A stretch of 64,000 nt of DNA, from contig NC_086383.1 in NCBI RefSeq assembly GCF_036588685.1, forward strand, positions 60,835,448 to 60,899,447. Direction: 5' to 3'. The number at the start of each line of letters is the position of its first letter. Position 1 is the stretch's first letter. A model generated the notes under the pieces. That model was given only the letters and a program-made list of their open reading frames with translations. It was not told where the DNA came from and did no database searches. The stretch comes from Mytilus trossulus. Its lineage: Eukaryota > Mollusca > Bivalvia > Mytilida > Mytilidae. This document shows, piece by piece, positions 48,406-60,765 of the stretch. A program made the translations under genes and the position numbers.

Positions 48406-50165
48406 TTGTAAATTCATAATATTATCTCATGCTGGTGATAAATAATCGGGCAAATGTTGCCATTATGTTAGAAGCGACATAAGGCCGATATGAAATTTTG
48501 TGTAATAAAAATTGATTATGAAATATTTTACACTTTATTTCTCTTGGGAGGCGTATAATTTCGATTGCTGCAGGCTTTATGATAAGTTAATGTTATACCG
48601 TAATGTAAGTGTTTATCAACTGAAATTACATTTACAATTCTATGTTGGGCAAATGATGGGCCAACGTTGATCATATATTATAATCTTTATATAAGCCAGG
48701 TAAAATGTATACTGGAATTTCATTCATGTCATTACTGTAATAAAAAAAAGTATACCGTAAACATAGATTGACTGGTTAAAAGTTTAATTTTTTTGCAATC
48801 ATTATTTATAATTACTTTATTCATTAAACTTTGTGAAACATTATAGTTTATCAATTATATGCAGAGAGATATTTAATACAGCCAGTTTGTTAATCAAGCT
48901 CATTCTGATAGTTGCTATGGTTATTAAGTTTATAAGAAATCTGAATGAAATGGGATGGCCACTTTTGTGGTTATTTCCTGTTGTGTATGTGTAACAAAGC
49001 AGTAAAACGAATAAAACAATAGAGAAAATCATATCATCTGAGTTTGAAATAGAAAGAAAGTAACATGTAAGTTGTAACTTAAAAACAATCTGATATATAT
49101 ATATGCGATTAAGAATGACAAACACAATATGAATTTTGTAATCTGAGGGATGTTGTCAAAAATTAAAACATATACATGTATTAATTTCTATCATTTTATA
49201 ATGTTGATCTTGAAGTTTGTACGATTCGGGCGAATTATTTTCTAGATTTTAAACCATTTCAATCCTATTAATCATCATGAAATATTTGCCACTGAACATT
49301 AGTATCTTCAAACAAATTGTAAATTACCAATATTTTAATAGTTTTTTTTTCTAAAAAAATCTATAGCGATAACATTGAGGACCATTACTGAAGTTAATTG
49401 AAAAAATCTGTCTTATGATGGATGTATCTTATTCCGTAATATTTGAGAAATGTGGCATAATGATTTCTACTTCGAGTTCATTGAAATGTAAATGAATTTG
49501 TTAGTTTTATTGTATGTCTTAACCGCATGCAAACATATACGATATATTTGAGAAACCTGATCATATACACACTTGCATGTGTAACAGTGTTTTAGATATC
49601 AAATAGAGTATTTATTTATTATTCTTATTACAAAATCTGATCTAAATTCATTGGCAAAAATATGTCGTCATTTGTATATAATTATACGGAGTCGGCTGAA
49701 TTTAGGTTTTTGTCCTCGGTAAAACCAAAATCGATATTTGAATAACTTGTAGGGGTAAATATCGGTCACAAAAAGCTGACGCTTGAAATATAACAAAATA
49801 GAAGGGGAAGGGCATTTAAAAAAAACTATACCACACAGACGGATATTTATAAAAGAAAAAGACTATAAATTATTGTCTGAATAACTTGAAATAGCTTTTC
49901 TTTTTAATATACAATTTTACATTCTAATATAAATTTTTAGGTCAGGTGTTTGAGTACTACAGTACTAAATAAGAGTGCAAATGGGAAAAAAAGAGAACTA
50001 GGAATAATAAGAATTATTGACAACATCCTAGCTCAAAAATGCATGGGAATGGAGATGGGGGAAAATGCATTCTACCATTTGATAGCCCAGAATGAATAAC
50101 TTTAAGAAAGTAAGTTAACATAATAGCCATCCTTTATATGCTACATGAGATTCGAATTTCACAGA

Positions 50166-50335
50166 TATATATATATATATATATATATACAACTCGTCTA
50201 AACATCAACCCAACAATGTTAGATCTGTAAATTTGCTTTCGCAAATTTTTGGTTCTTCCCTCGCCGGGATTCGAACCCATGCTACTGTGATATCGTGACA
50301 CCAAATCGCCTGCACTGCAGCCGTCCCGGACAACG
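50166..50335 (-). mobile_element. tRNA-derived SINE
   Basis: On the minus strand a tRNA-like head (about 50331-50260) carries a pol III B box GGTTCGAATCC and an A-box-like stretch GGCTGCAGTGCAGGCG. It is followed by a body (AGATCTAACATTGTTGGGTTGA) and ends in a (TA)n tail at 50166-50190. The acceptor-stem pairing and anticodon arm are not convincing for a functional tRNA. V-SINE or related molluscan families are candidates. Confidence 0.8.
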
Positions 50336-51105
50336 TAGTGTCAACATAAGAAAAGATATTTCTACGTTGGATCAACGTTGTGCCAACGTTGGCTCTATGT
50401 ATTGCATATAAGCCATCATGTTGGACCAACGTAGGCCCACTTTGCACTTATACGTTGGGCCAACGTCAAATTACAACGATGGACCAATGCAATGATATAC
50501 GTTGCGCCAATGTTGGGCCAACATACTCATATTGTCTGGGTATATGTAAAAATAGTCAGACGTAATACAACACTAAATAAGTAAATATTAAGTAACAAAC
50601 AAATGCGTTACAATTGTATCAGCAGTTCAAATTTACACGTAAGTCCGATTTTAGAAAAATCGCAGTTACTGAAAACTAGTTAAAAAGCCAAACACAATTA
50701 ATGATAAACAATCATGATCAGAGAACGAAATCAAATATAACACATCCAAGTGATATATTGTTCTAACCTCATGGACAGTTAATGAAGACATGACTTGTGC
50801 AATGCCATACTTTAAGTATTGACTGAAAGTAGAATAATTAGGAGTCAACCTTTGAATAAAAATGTTTGATGTTTTCTATTCTGTTTTAACCTAAAGATAT
50901 GTATACTGTTCAATACACATTATTATAGTACATTAATCTGAGCATATGACCATGTAATCCTGATTGTACTTTAGAACAATATGTTGAAAAGGCATATTAC
51001 TATTGATTATACTTGAATTGCATTTCAGGTATCGCATCTTTAACATAAAAGTATTAATTCATCCTTTGTTATTGTCTTTGCAGGCAAAATACACCAACAA
51101 TTCAT

Positions 51106-52462
51106 ATGTTCACCGGTTGCAGTTGTATACTTGTTCTGCTATCAGCTGGAGGATTTTCAAAGAGTATTGACTGTCCAGAGAGTTGCAAATGTTCCTTAAA
51201 ACATTCAAAAAATCATATAAATGATGATTCATTGGTGTGTTTGCCGAAATTAGAAATGCTTGTGCTAAATGGGAACCCAATTGTCAGAATTTACGAACAA
51301 TCAAATTTTGTATACCGTTCGGATGTCTACAATAGGTTATCCGTTGAGAAAAATTGACGACTTTGCATTCAACAGCTCATCATTATCTAATCTTAATATG
51401 CAAGAAACAAACTTTCATTTTGATCTCGGGAACTTTAATCCCACGTCTATGTTTTCTCTTTCTCCAAATCTGACATTCCTTTACCTGGATCAGTCTTATC
51501 TTCCAAAAACCGAAATTAGGATGCAGCAAATGTTTTCATCTTTGATCAAAGTTAAGGTTTTAAGTCTTTCTTCTGGGAGTCTTGCGTTTCTTCCCAAAAA
51601 CGTCTTTCCAAACTTAAAATATTTGGATACACTGAGTTTAAGTGCAAATAGATTGTCCAGCTGGAACGATGGAAATGTTGTTTTTCGTTATTTGACTTTA
51701 CTTAGAACACTGTACTTGTCAAACAATTATATAAGAATAATCAACGAAACAACTTTTCCGTTGGAAGTACTGTTTTCATTAAAAGAGTTGGATCTTGGTC
51801 GAAACCCGTATGCCTGTTCTAGTGATCAACTTTGGTTCACTGAGTGGATGAAGACAACACATGTTAAACTGATTAGGTGGCCGTTATTTTATAGGTGTCG
51901 GCAGCCTCCCCAACTTGACAATATGGTGCTACAAAAATATGCAAAATCTAAAATGCAGTTTCCACCTTGGAATCCGTTATACAGCATGGCAATAGTACTA
52001 TCTTGTTTAGGATTAATATTGGTGACCTTTATAACAATAGGATTAAAATGTCAAACAAATATCAAGAATTATATATACCTTTGAAGAGTTAAAAACAATA
52101 GAAAGAAAGGTTATTTCCCTATAACAAATGCAGATGGTTTGAATATCACGCTTTTGTCGTGTATTGTGACGCAGACCGCAAATGGGTGTATCAAACGTTT
52201 TTGCCAAAAATCGAACAAGATGAAGGTATCAAGCTGTTTATTCACCATATATATTTTGAATTAGGAGAATCAATTACTGCAAACATCAACAAATATTTAG
52301 AGAAATCATGGAAAGTTGTTGTAGTATTGTCAAATGAGTTTGCGAAAAGTGAGTGGTGTCAATGGGAAGTTGATATAGTGCAGGAGAGACGTAGAAGGTA
52401 TGAAAGAAACGTGTTCCTTTTAATAATGCTGAAAACTATCGACTCTAAGCATATGACTAATC
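51106..52462 (+). pseudogene. Second TLR copy, degenerate
   Basis: Paralogue of the TLR at 26553. Acceptor CTTTGCAG (AG at 51082-51083), then ATG at 51106 with signal peptide (MFTGCSCILVLLSAGG) and LRRNT (DCPESCKC). It then jumps, right after the LRRNT, to a later repeat (NDDSLVCLPKLEM), so roughly 200 residues of LRRs are deleted. A second deletion of about 14 nt near 51290 shifts the frame. The rest of the LRRs, LRRCT (a Cys reads Ser in NPYACSSDQLWF) and membrane segment are open at 51269-52084. At 52082 a TGA stands where the intact copy has TGG, and a 1-nt deletion lies near 52137. The TIR (52145-52460) is otherwise well kept but has IY for RD in box 2, and it is cut at 52460, where a dispersed repeat begins (CTTATATTTAATGAGTTTCCC). 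It holds the uninterrupted version of element B's target site. Confidence 0.9.
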
Positions 52463-54940
52463 TTATATTTAATGAGTTTCCCTCGTATTGAGTTTGTTAC
52501 CCAATTTTGTTTTTTTGTCCATAGATTTACGAGTTTTGAACAGCAGTATAATACTGTTGCCTTTATGTAACACTGATATCTGACTATTGTATTGCATTAA
52601 CAGTTTTGCACTTATAGACACAAGTTTAAAATAATTTTTGAATTTACCTTGATCCCATAAGACACGAAATTCGGTCACATACCAATTTCAAACAGTTGTT
52701 ATCCATTCGTTTGATGTGTTTGAATTTTTGATTTTGCCATTTGATTTTGGACTTTCCTTTTTTTAATTTTCCTCGGTGATCAGTATTTTTGTGATTTTAC
52801 TTTTCATTGATATTACTTACGAACTCAGTACGCATTGGTTTTACGCTAATTTTTTAACGGAGAATTTTGTTCATGCGTAAAAATCTAATTATAAGTCATA
52901 TAGGTTATCTTTTGATTGGCTGTTTTTATATGATATATACTCAAATGAAGTGTTTTATAGAAGAATTTAAAACGCATCAGTCATATTGTAAATAAACAAT
53001 TAAAGAAGATTGCAGAATCAAAACGTTTGTTTTCCGGTAAGATTCATACGTCTTAAGTTTCATATTTACAGGACCCAGGATATATTACAATTTAAAACAA
53101 AAATGTATTTGTATTAAAGGACTAAATGACTAATGCTCGAGGATGGAAAAGATATTTCTTTAATTTTTTGGGTCGTATAGCAAGTTTTTTTTTCTACCAA
53201 TGAATGTCAAATATATATTCCCCAAAACAAATGATTGAAAGGTAATGTTATATTTTTTGTTGGACAGTTGAAATATCTAGTGTAATCTCTAATTCTCTAA
53301 ATCTACTCCAGACTCCAGATTTACCTTTATACTGGTACTGTTTCTGTTTTGAAACCGAATGTTCAGCTTCTCAATACTGTTACCTCATAGCACATACCAA
53401 ATATGGTCAACAATGCCATATGTTATCTTACCTATTGTTTAAAAATAAATATATCCAAACAATTACAAAGATATTAAAACATATATATTTTTTTATGTTT
53501 AGTTTAAAACAGAAAGTAATAAAGTTGATACATAGCAGTGACATATTCCAGTTGGTGGGTTGGATAATTGGTGGTGTTCGTCATCCATATGTCGTCCATA
53601 TAGACAAACTGATCACAGTAACATAATAGAATCAACATGTTTCTCACTGAATAGAGAAAAATGGCCAAAAGAATTACAGAACATCCAAATGAATACCACC
53701 ATCGTTTATCCCCATTCCAGACCCTAATATATCATTGCGACGATATTTTTTTTTATATATGTAACTGTTTTCAAAAAGATAATGTGTACATCATGTACAT
53801 GGGCAATGTTTTGTTAATAAATGTAATGGCCATTACATACCATGTCATCTCAGCAAAAAGATAATTTAAAAACTCAAAGGGCAGAGCAATTTTAGACATA
53901 CCTGCATTATTCTTAAAGCGTATTAAATGACTATTAAATTTTTATTCATAATAAAATTATTTACTTGCATAGATATTCATATAAAAGGATGCTGGGTTTT
54001 ATTAATTTATTGCAAATACGTTTTTGGCACTCGTTAAATTACCAATGTTATTTCAACTGATCGGGCGGAGCTTATGTTTTAACTGGCATAAGGACAGTCT
54101 ATTTGAATAAATAAACTCATCATAGATACCAGGACTTAATTTTAAATATACGTCAGACGCACGTTTCGTCTACAAAAGACCCATCTGTAATATATGTGAG
54201 TTAAGGATGATGGCCGTTATAATTAAAATTGATTTCTAATCACCTATCGGTGTCACCAAACGGACAAATAAATGAACTGAGTGTATGATAATGGACGAAT
54301 AACTGGACCCTTCATTGATGAGTTTACCCCGACACACCTGTCTATAGATCCACTGGTCTTAGATAAGTACACCAGTTAAACCCTACCCAGTCAAATGAAA
54401 TAAATCAAGTATTACTATCGTTTGGCTTCTTAATGGTGTCGAATCTGATGATTATTTTTGTTATGTCAAGAACATCATTATTAGTTTTTTACAATATATT
54501 TTCAATAATATTGGTCAATTATTGTAATAAGCACTATTCTAGATAATTAACAAACTCTGACATTACATCAATAACATCTTGGTTACTTTATAAAACAAAA
54601 ACAAACTACAGTATCGATACTTCTTAAGACTTTTATTTTATAATTATATTTTTCTAATCGTGTCATTGTTGACATGTTTAATTGGATGACTGTGCACGTA
54701 AAATGTAGATTAATCCATATAAATTCATTAAATGAAGTGTTTGTTTTTGTAAAATATTAAATATTTATTTATACTCATAGCTAACAACATTTGTGAAATT
54801 TCTACTTCTTCTAATTTAACACAGAATCTTTTGTATTCTCAACACTGATACATGATTGATTACACTCATTGGTAATAACATTTGATTTTGCCATGTGATT
54901 ATGGACTTTCCGTATTGATTTTCCTCTGAGTTCAGTATTT
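52463..54940. other. Gene-free stretch with dispersed repeats
   Basis: 52463-52570 is a repeat shared with about 56465-56585 (TTTAATG-GTTTCCCTCG, TTTTTTGTCCAT-GATTTA, GTTTTGAAC). 52690-52805 and 54880-54958 are copies of the AAGTCAGGAATATGACAG family (here 5'-partial). 54115-54180 is part of the ATAGATACCAGGA repeat. The short ORFs at 53420 and 53661 are not convincing. Confidence 0.55.
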
Positions 54941-55036
54941 TTGTGGTTTTACTTTTTAGTGATGTTGCTACTCCTTCCAACAGTACACAGGTACATGTAT
55001 CATTATCATAAGAATATTAAACTGAAAGTACTAAGT

Positions 55037-58000
55037 ATGACAAAATTCATCGGATTTCTGCTAATCGCTATAGGAACGTTTTCAAATTATTGTGTTGGTG
55101 ATATCGTGGTACTTAGTCAAACACCACATAAAATATATATCGGAAATGTTGTGTTTGAGACGCAAGCAGTTAGTATGTGGTCATTATGTGCTCAGCTTTG
55201 CTCAAGGATGAAGATCTGTAGATCTATAAACTTTATACAACACAATAAAACGTGTCAGATTAATAATGCTGAGCCAGAAGGGTACACTGCACTCTTAATA
55301 GATAGCTATGGTGATAGTTTTGTTGCAGTATCGACATTTCCACCAGTAAGTTGTTCTATATGTTCATTCGTTTTAATTTTCCTCGGAGTTCAATATTTTT
55401 GTTATGTTACTTTTAACACGAAGACGATTTTCAACGTTATGAATTTCATGGTTGCGACCTGTTACTGTACTGAGTGTGGTGTAAAATGTGAGGCAAAAAA
55501 TCTGTTACTTTTACAAGCGAGCTACTCATGATGAGACGCTATTATATTAAAAAGAGGATGTGGTATGATCGCAAATGAGACAACTATCCACAAAAGAACA
55601 AAATGACACAGACATTAACAATTATAGGTCACCGTACGGCCTTCAACAATGAACAAAACCCATACCGCATAGTCAGCTATAAAATGTCCCGATAAGACAA
55701 TGTAAAACAATTCATACGAGAAAACTAACGGCCTTATTCATGTAAAAAAAATGAACGAAAAACAAATATGTAACACATAAAAAAACGAAAACCACTGAAT
55801 TACTGGCTCCTTTTTGATTATCGTTATGTCAAAGACGATTCCATGACAATGAACACGCATGTATGTTCCTCATTTAATAATGTACAATGTTTTTCATCTT
55901 GAAATAATATTTTGTCACATTTTTTTACATTTAAAAACGTTCAAAACGTCTTGTGTTAGGTTGTGGAGTTTTTGTATTTACTCAATTAGGGTGTTCATTA
56001 AGAGAAGTGGGCTTTGCTCATTGTTGAAGGCCGTACGGTGACCTATGATTGTTAATGTCTGTGTCATTTTTTAGTCTTTTGTTGATAGTTATCTCATTGG
56101 GAATCATACCACATCTTTTTTTTTATATCAATAACTAATTTTAATTGATTGTCGCTTGAAATCAACTATTGTTATTCAATTTAAAAGAGGGACGAAAGAT
56201 ACCAAAGGGACAGTCAAACTCATAAATCTAAAACAAACTGAATGTTGTATTAGTTCCAATGAGACAACTCTCCATCCAAGTAGCAATTTATAAAAGTAAA
56301 CCATTATATGTCAAGGTACTCCCTTCAACACGGAGCCTTGTCTATTTGATGAATACAATGTTAAACAAGTTGGCCATGCTTCCACAAAACTTTACAAATA
56401 AATAAGATGACAAAGTAATGACACAGGACAAGGTTATTTGTCATCGGTGTTGTGTCGTTGTTCTCCTCTTATATTTAATGCGTTTCCCTCGGTTTTAGTT
56501 TTTTATCCCTATTTTTTTTTTGTCCATGGATTTATGAGTTTTGAACCGCGGTATACTACTGTTACCTTTTTTATTGCTTGTCAATTACTTTTTGTCATTG
56601 TAATGCTGTAATGCTACATACTTTGAAACATGTGTGTTTTAGAACTTAGCCTCTGTATGTCAGGATCATAACTGCAGTCTGGAAGAAATATGTATTCCAA
56701 AAGCACAAAGCCATATATGTCATCCATTTTTCCAGAACAAAACCGGTAAACATATAATTATTGATCTTTTGTTGATTTATTTAATGATGTGAACGATTAA
56801 ATGATATTACTGGGGATACAAGCACCCTTTCAAACTAACTGAATCCGCACACGTTGTAAATTCATCGCTCAGAAAGCCTTTTTCACCAGACGCCATTTGA
56901 GATTAGGTCACTGTATAGTTTGTTATAAAAGACATCGAAATGACAATTTGTCAAAAAAATAAAAAGAGAAAATCGACAGTCGTATTAAAAGCTGAACAAA
57001 TTAACGAAACATAAATGACGAATATCAGCATAAAACACCACTGAACTACAGGTTTCTGACATGCACTTGAAGTAAATCGAAAGATAGAGCAAGAATACTA
57101 AAAAAATATGTTGGTAATAAATTTTGAAAGTACAAGTCCCTGAAGTCATAAAACTTTCGAGTTAGTTTTTTGTGCTCGTACTTAAAAATTAACCAATCAA
57201 ACTGTTGGATTGCGTGTTTCAAGCCTTATTTTTGTGCTTCGAGCACTAATCAAAGTTGTATACCTTCAAGGCTGGAGCTAGCTTTCATTATTAAAATTTT
57301 ACTTTTGTATTTCTATCAGGCGTAATATACGATTCATTTTGGTAGTAACTCGTATTATGTTATATTAATTTTCTTCAAATTTGCTTCTAATAATCCAAAA
57401 ACATTATGTATACTCCCAGATAGTTAATGATAAAAGGTTTCTCTTAAATTCTAACACAACCAATAAATGTTTATAATAATCAACCTATCATAGATACCAG
57501 GATTGAATTGTATATCTACGCCAGACGCGCGTTTCATTTTCACAAAACTCATCAGTGACGCTTGAATAAAAAAAAGCGTAAAAGGCCAAATAAAGAATGA
57601 AGTTGAAGAGCATTGAGGACCAACATTCCTAAAAGTAATGCCAAATACAGCTAAGGTAATCTATTCCTCAGGTAGAAAATGTCTCCTGATTCTAGCATGT
57701 GGTTTGTGAGATTACTAATTGACTTTGCTGATAAATTTTTAACTTATATTTTCCAGTCCATCAAACATGTCCAGTGAATTGGTTGAGATTAGGAAGTAAC
57801 TGTTACTATTTCAGTGCTGATACTAAAACGTGGCACGATGCAAAGGTACAATTTGTTTTCGATTACTGTAAATTAAGAAAAAAAGTGTGTTTTTATTATT
57901 GCAAATCATACGATTGCGACAATAGCGCTATAATAACTTGCATTCTGATATCTGATATCTGATACATATATCTAAATGTGGAATATTTTTAAATTGCAAT

Positions 58001-60545
58001 AGCAATCTAGACCTGTTGTCCATTATTCATAAATGACAAATCTCCAACATTTTATTTCATTTTTCGAGGTGCTTTTTGACGCAGCATCTGCTCAATCTTT
58101 CGGAACACATGCAATTTCATTATTTTGGATGGGTTCGTGTTTTTCTGTCTTTATTTTTTTTCTCGGCTGTTGTTTGTCTTTACGTCGTTGTAGTATTTTG
58201 CCATGATATTGTCAGTTGTTTTTCTACGTATGAATTTTGATTTACCTTTGGTATAAAGTAAAATCACAAAAATACTGAACTCAGAGGAAAATCAATTAGA
58301 AAGTCCATAATCTCATGGCAAAATCAAATAACAAAACGCATCAAAAACGAATGGACAAGAACTGTCATATTCCTGACTTGGTACAGGCATTTTCAAATGG
58401 TGGATTAAACCTGGTTATATAGCGCTAACCCTCTCACTGTAATAACAGTCTGGTATATTTCACTTTTCTTTAAGAGGTTTAACAATATTTAATGAAGCAA
58501 CAATTATACAAAAGCATGTAAAGACATTACTAAACAGTAGACTTATGTTCCTTTGCTACGATATTTGATTCAATCTTTAATTGATTGAATTATTTGTTTT
58601 TTCTGACCATAGATTAAAACCCATATAGATTTTAGCAAGCATTTAAAATTTGCATTTTGCCATCTTTAAATACATGAACATGGGCTAAAGTTGAAATAGT
58701 CAAATTTAAAAAAAAAATCCTCGCGGCCATTCAATACCTCAACAATTATATAAAAAAATCAAACCTTTGCATAGTTTTACAAAGAAAACATTGAATATCA
58801 CTTGCAGGTGAGTCAAAAATACAATATGCAAAAGGTAAAATCACACAAATCCTGAACTTAGAGGAAAATCAATTCGGAAAGTCCATAATCACATGGCAAA
58901 TTCGAATAACAAAACGCATAAAAAACGAATGGACAAGAACTGTCATATTCCTGACTTGAATGTTCACTTCTTCTATTGCAATGCCTTTATCGCATTACAA
59001 AACTGCATTTTCCTATCAAAATGTATTGTCTTGGGTTACTATATTTAAAATTGAGAAAGGAAATGGTGAATATGTCAAAGCGACAACCACCCGACCATAG
59101 AGCAAACAACAGCCGAAGGCAACCAATGGGTCTTCAATGAAGCGAAAATTCCCGCATCCGTAGGTGTCCTTTAGCTGGCCCCTTACATATGCATAATAGT
59201 ACAGTGATAATGGAAGTCATACTAAACTCCGAATTATACACAAATGTTTCGTTTTAACTTAAGATTAACGGATTATTCATATTTTTTTTCCTAATGCTAT
59301 ATTTTGTTAATTTTATCTAATATTGATGTCGATGTGAGGACACAATCTCTTCTTTTAAAATTAGATATGTGTCTTTTAAGTTGTATTCTTATACGCTATA
59401 ACATCAGACGAACATCGTGTGCACGAAATAAAATCTAACGACAATAAATATCTGATTCGATTGTTTTAGTGGTTAGATTGTTGATATACATAATCGATAT
59501 TGGCTTATAAAAAAGAAGATGTGGTATGATTGCCAATGAGACAACTATCCACAAAAGACCAAAATAACAATTATAGGTCACCGTACGCCCTTCAACAATG
59601 AGCAAAGCCCATACCGCATATAGTCAGTTATAAAAGGCCCCCATAAAACTTAGTTTGGCAGTATCCGTTTTCATTTTTTTATTAGCCAATAAATGTTCAA
59701 ACTTATCATACATTTGGGATACACAATGTGTTACATGTTGTAGGCGTTTTGTGAAGGTGAAAATTCCATGCTTGCAGAAGTGAGAACTACTACGCAGAGG
59801 AGCTGCATAAAGACCGTGGTCAAGACATATCAGAAAAGTATATAGTATAAATCTTACGAATGTTATAAACGGTCGTATATATCACACGCTTGCATCCCTG
59901 TTTCATTTTATTGTTGTTGTTCCTTGAATTGATATATTTAACAAAAACAATATTTAATGACAAACCAATAGTAAAACAAGGAAAGCAAAACGCTTAAAAA
60001 ATATACACAAGGAAGCTAGGGCTGTAAGATTTTGTCTGTCTATGAACAAATAACATTAACTATGTTATGCACACTGAACAATCCTCGTGGCGCATACTTT
60101 AGAGTGTCCATCACATTTTTATTCCCTTTCAAATATTTAAATTTTGATTATAAACTCAATTTTAGGCAGGAGCAAATCGCGAAAATGGCCAAACATTCTA
60201 AATTGAAATTTTAACTAAAAAGTTTGCCGTATAAAGTCTTTATCGAATAAACTCTTAAATTTAATAAACATTATTAATGATTCATTATTTATTCAATATT
60301 AATATACATTTCAATTTTGGTGTCCAGATTACTGGTTAGGCGGGACAGATAGTGTTACCGAAGGAATTTGGATATGGATAAACAGCAAGGTGATAGTTAC
60401 TTTTAACGATTGGCATCCGGGACAACCAGACAACTTTGGAAACACCACAGGTGAAGATTGCATTCTAATGATGAAAAACTTTCCATATAAATGGAACGAT
60501 GGAAATTGTCAATCCAAACGTTCATACATATGTGAAAAGCAGTAA
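55037..60545 (+). CDS. Secreted PAN/apple and C-type lectin protein, five exons
   Basis: Predicted secreted carbohydrate-binding recognition protein, 270 residues. Exons 55037-55345, 56643-56745, 57757-57845, 59744-59837 and 60328-60545; all introns are GT-AG and phases match (0, 1, 0, 1). ATG 55037 gives a signal peptide (MTKFIGFLLIAIGTFSNYCVG). Residues about 24-103 form a PAN/apple-like domain (CAQLCSRMKICRSINF, then TCQINNAEPEG). Exon 2 is a short Cys-rich linker (CQDHNCSLEEICIP). Exons 3-5 form a complete C-type lectin domain: TCPVNWLRLGSNCYYF, AFCEGENSMLAEV, YWLGGTD, the sugar-specificity triplet QPD (231-233; QPD usually prefers galactose), the Ca-site WND (254-256), and closing cysteines at 243, 259 and 267. 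The stop TAA at 60543 overlaps a donor-like GTAAGT, so an alternative 3' exon is possible. Introns hold many dispersed repeats. An in-frame upstream ATG at 54941 lies partly in a repeat and is not preferred. Confidence 0.85.
55552..55685 (-). repeat. Dispersed repeat in lectin intron 1
   Basis: Minus-strand copy of the TATGCGGTATGGGCTTTGCTC family; a plus-strand copy at 56000-56130 in the same intron makes an inverted pair about 300 bp apart. Confidence 0.75.
56185..56345 (-). repeat. PLE2 3' end scrap and dispersed repeat in lectin intron 1
   Basis: AGAGGGACGAAAGATACCAA at 56188 is the inverse of the PLE2 3' terminus; the following stretch (GAGACAACTCTCCATCCAAGT, AAAAGTAAACCATTATA) is related to about 47435-47520. 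Confidence 0.65.
57480..57665 (-). repeat. Dispersed repeat in lectin intron 2
   Basis: From ATAGATACCAGGATTGA through CGCCAGACGCGCGTTTC to AGCATTGAGGACC and CTCAGGTAG. Inverse of the copy at 63650-63850; shorter relatives at 25735-25870 and 54115-54180. Confidence 0.7.
58255..58960 (-). repeat. Two repeat copies in lectin intron 3
   Basis: 58255-58400 and 58845-58960 are minus-strand copies of the AAGTCAGGAATATGACAG family, separated by about 450 bp of AT-rich sequence with nothing recognised. Confidence 0.7.
59041..59250 (-). mobile_element. PLE1-family solo 3' tail in lectin intron 3
   Basis: The terminal 200 bp of the PLE1 family (AAAATTGAGAAAGGAAATGG, CGACAACCACCCGACCATAG, GTCCTTTAGCTGGCCCC), colinear with 5764-5940. 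Confidence 0.8.
59510..59645 (-). repeat. Dispersed repeat just upstream of lectin exon 4
   Basis: Minus-strand copy of the GTATGGGCTTTGCTC family. Together with the plus-strand copy at 60622-60765 it forms an inverted pair about 1 kb apart bracketing exons 4 and 5. Confidence 0.75.
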
Positions 60546-60621
60546 GTTACATCCATTTTTTTACATAAATAAGGCTGTTAGTTTTCTCGTTTAAATTGTT
60601 TTACATTCTCTTATCGGGGCC

Positions 60622-60765
60622 TTTTATAGCTGACTATATGCGGTATGGACTTTGCTCATTGTTAAAGGCCGTACGGTGACCTATAATTGTTAATGTTTGT
60701 GTCATTTTGGTCTTTTGTGGATAGTTGTCTCATTGGCAATCATGCCACATCTTCTTTTTTATATT
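60622..60765 (+). repeat. Dispersed repeat after the lectin stop codon
   Basis: Plus-strand copy of the GTATGGGCTTTGCTC family starting about 75 bp after the stop, so probably within the 3' untranslated region. Confidence 0.75.

Larger units (their letters stand above)
48122..50539. mobile_element. Putative 2.4-kb non-autonomous DNA transposon with repeated ends
   Basis: Both ends are rich in CCAACGTTGG-type words (48142-48405 and 50355-50525). The outer ends read CCAGTCAACAG and (inverse) CCAGACAATAT, and each is bordered by GTAT (48118-48121 and 50540-50543). The enriched end motifs and possible 4-bp duplication suggest a DNA transposon with subterminal repeats, but the terminal match is short. 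The interior is AT-rich, contains a SINE, and has no transposase. The ORF at 48841-49125 has no recognisable content. Confidence 0.5.

Noticed and set aside
48079-48419. Five overlapping ORFs of 64-90 codons on both strands
   Set aside because: All are translations of the 61-bp minisatellite; the period is not a multiple of three, so each frame stays open by repetition.
50260-50331. A tRNA gene on the minus strand
   Set aside because: The B box is good, but the arms do not pair convincingly and the stretch continues into a SINE body with a (TA)n tail.
54941-55036. N-terminal extension of the lectin ORF to 54941
   Set aside because: It reads out of a dispersed repeat and would bury the signal peptide; ATG 55037 fits better.
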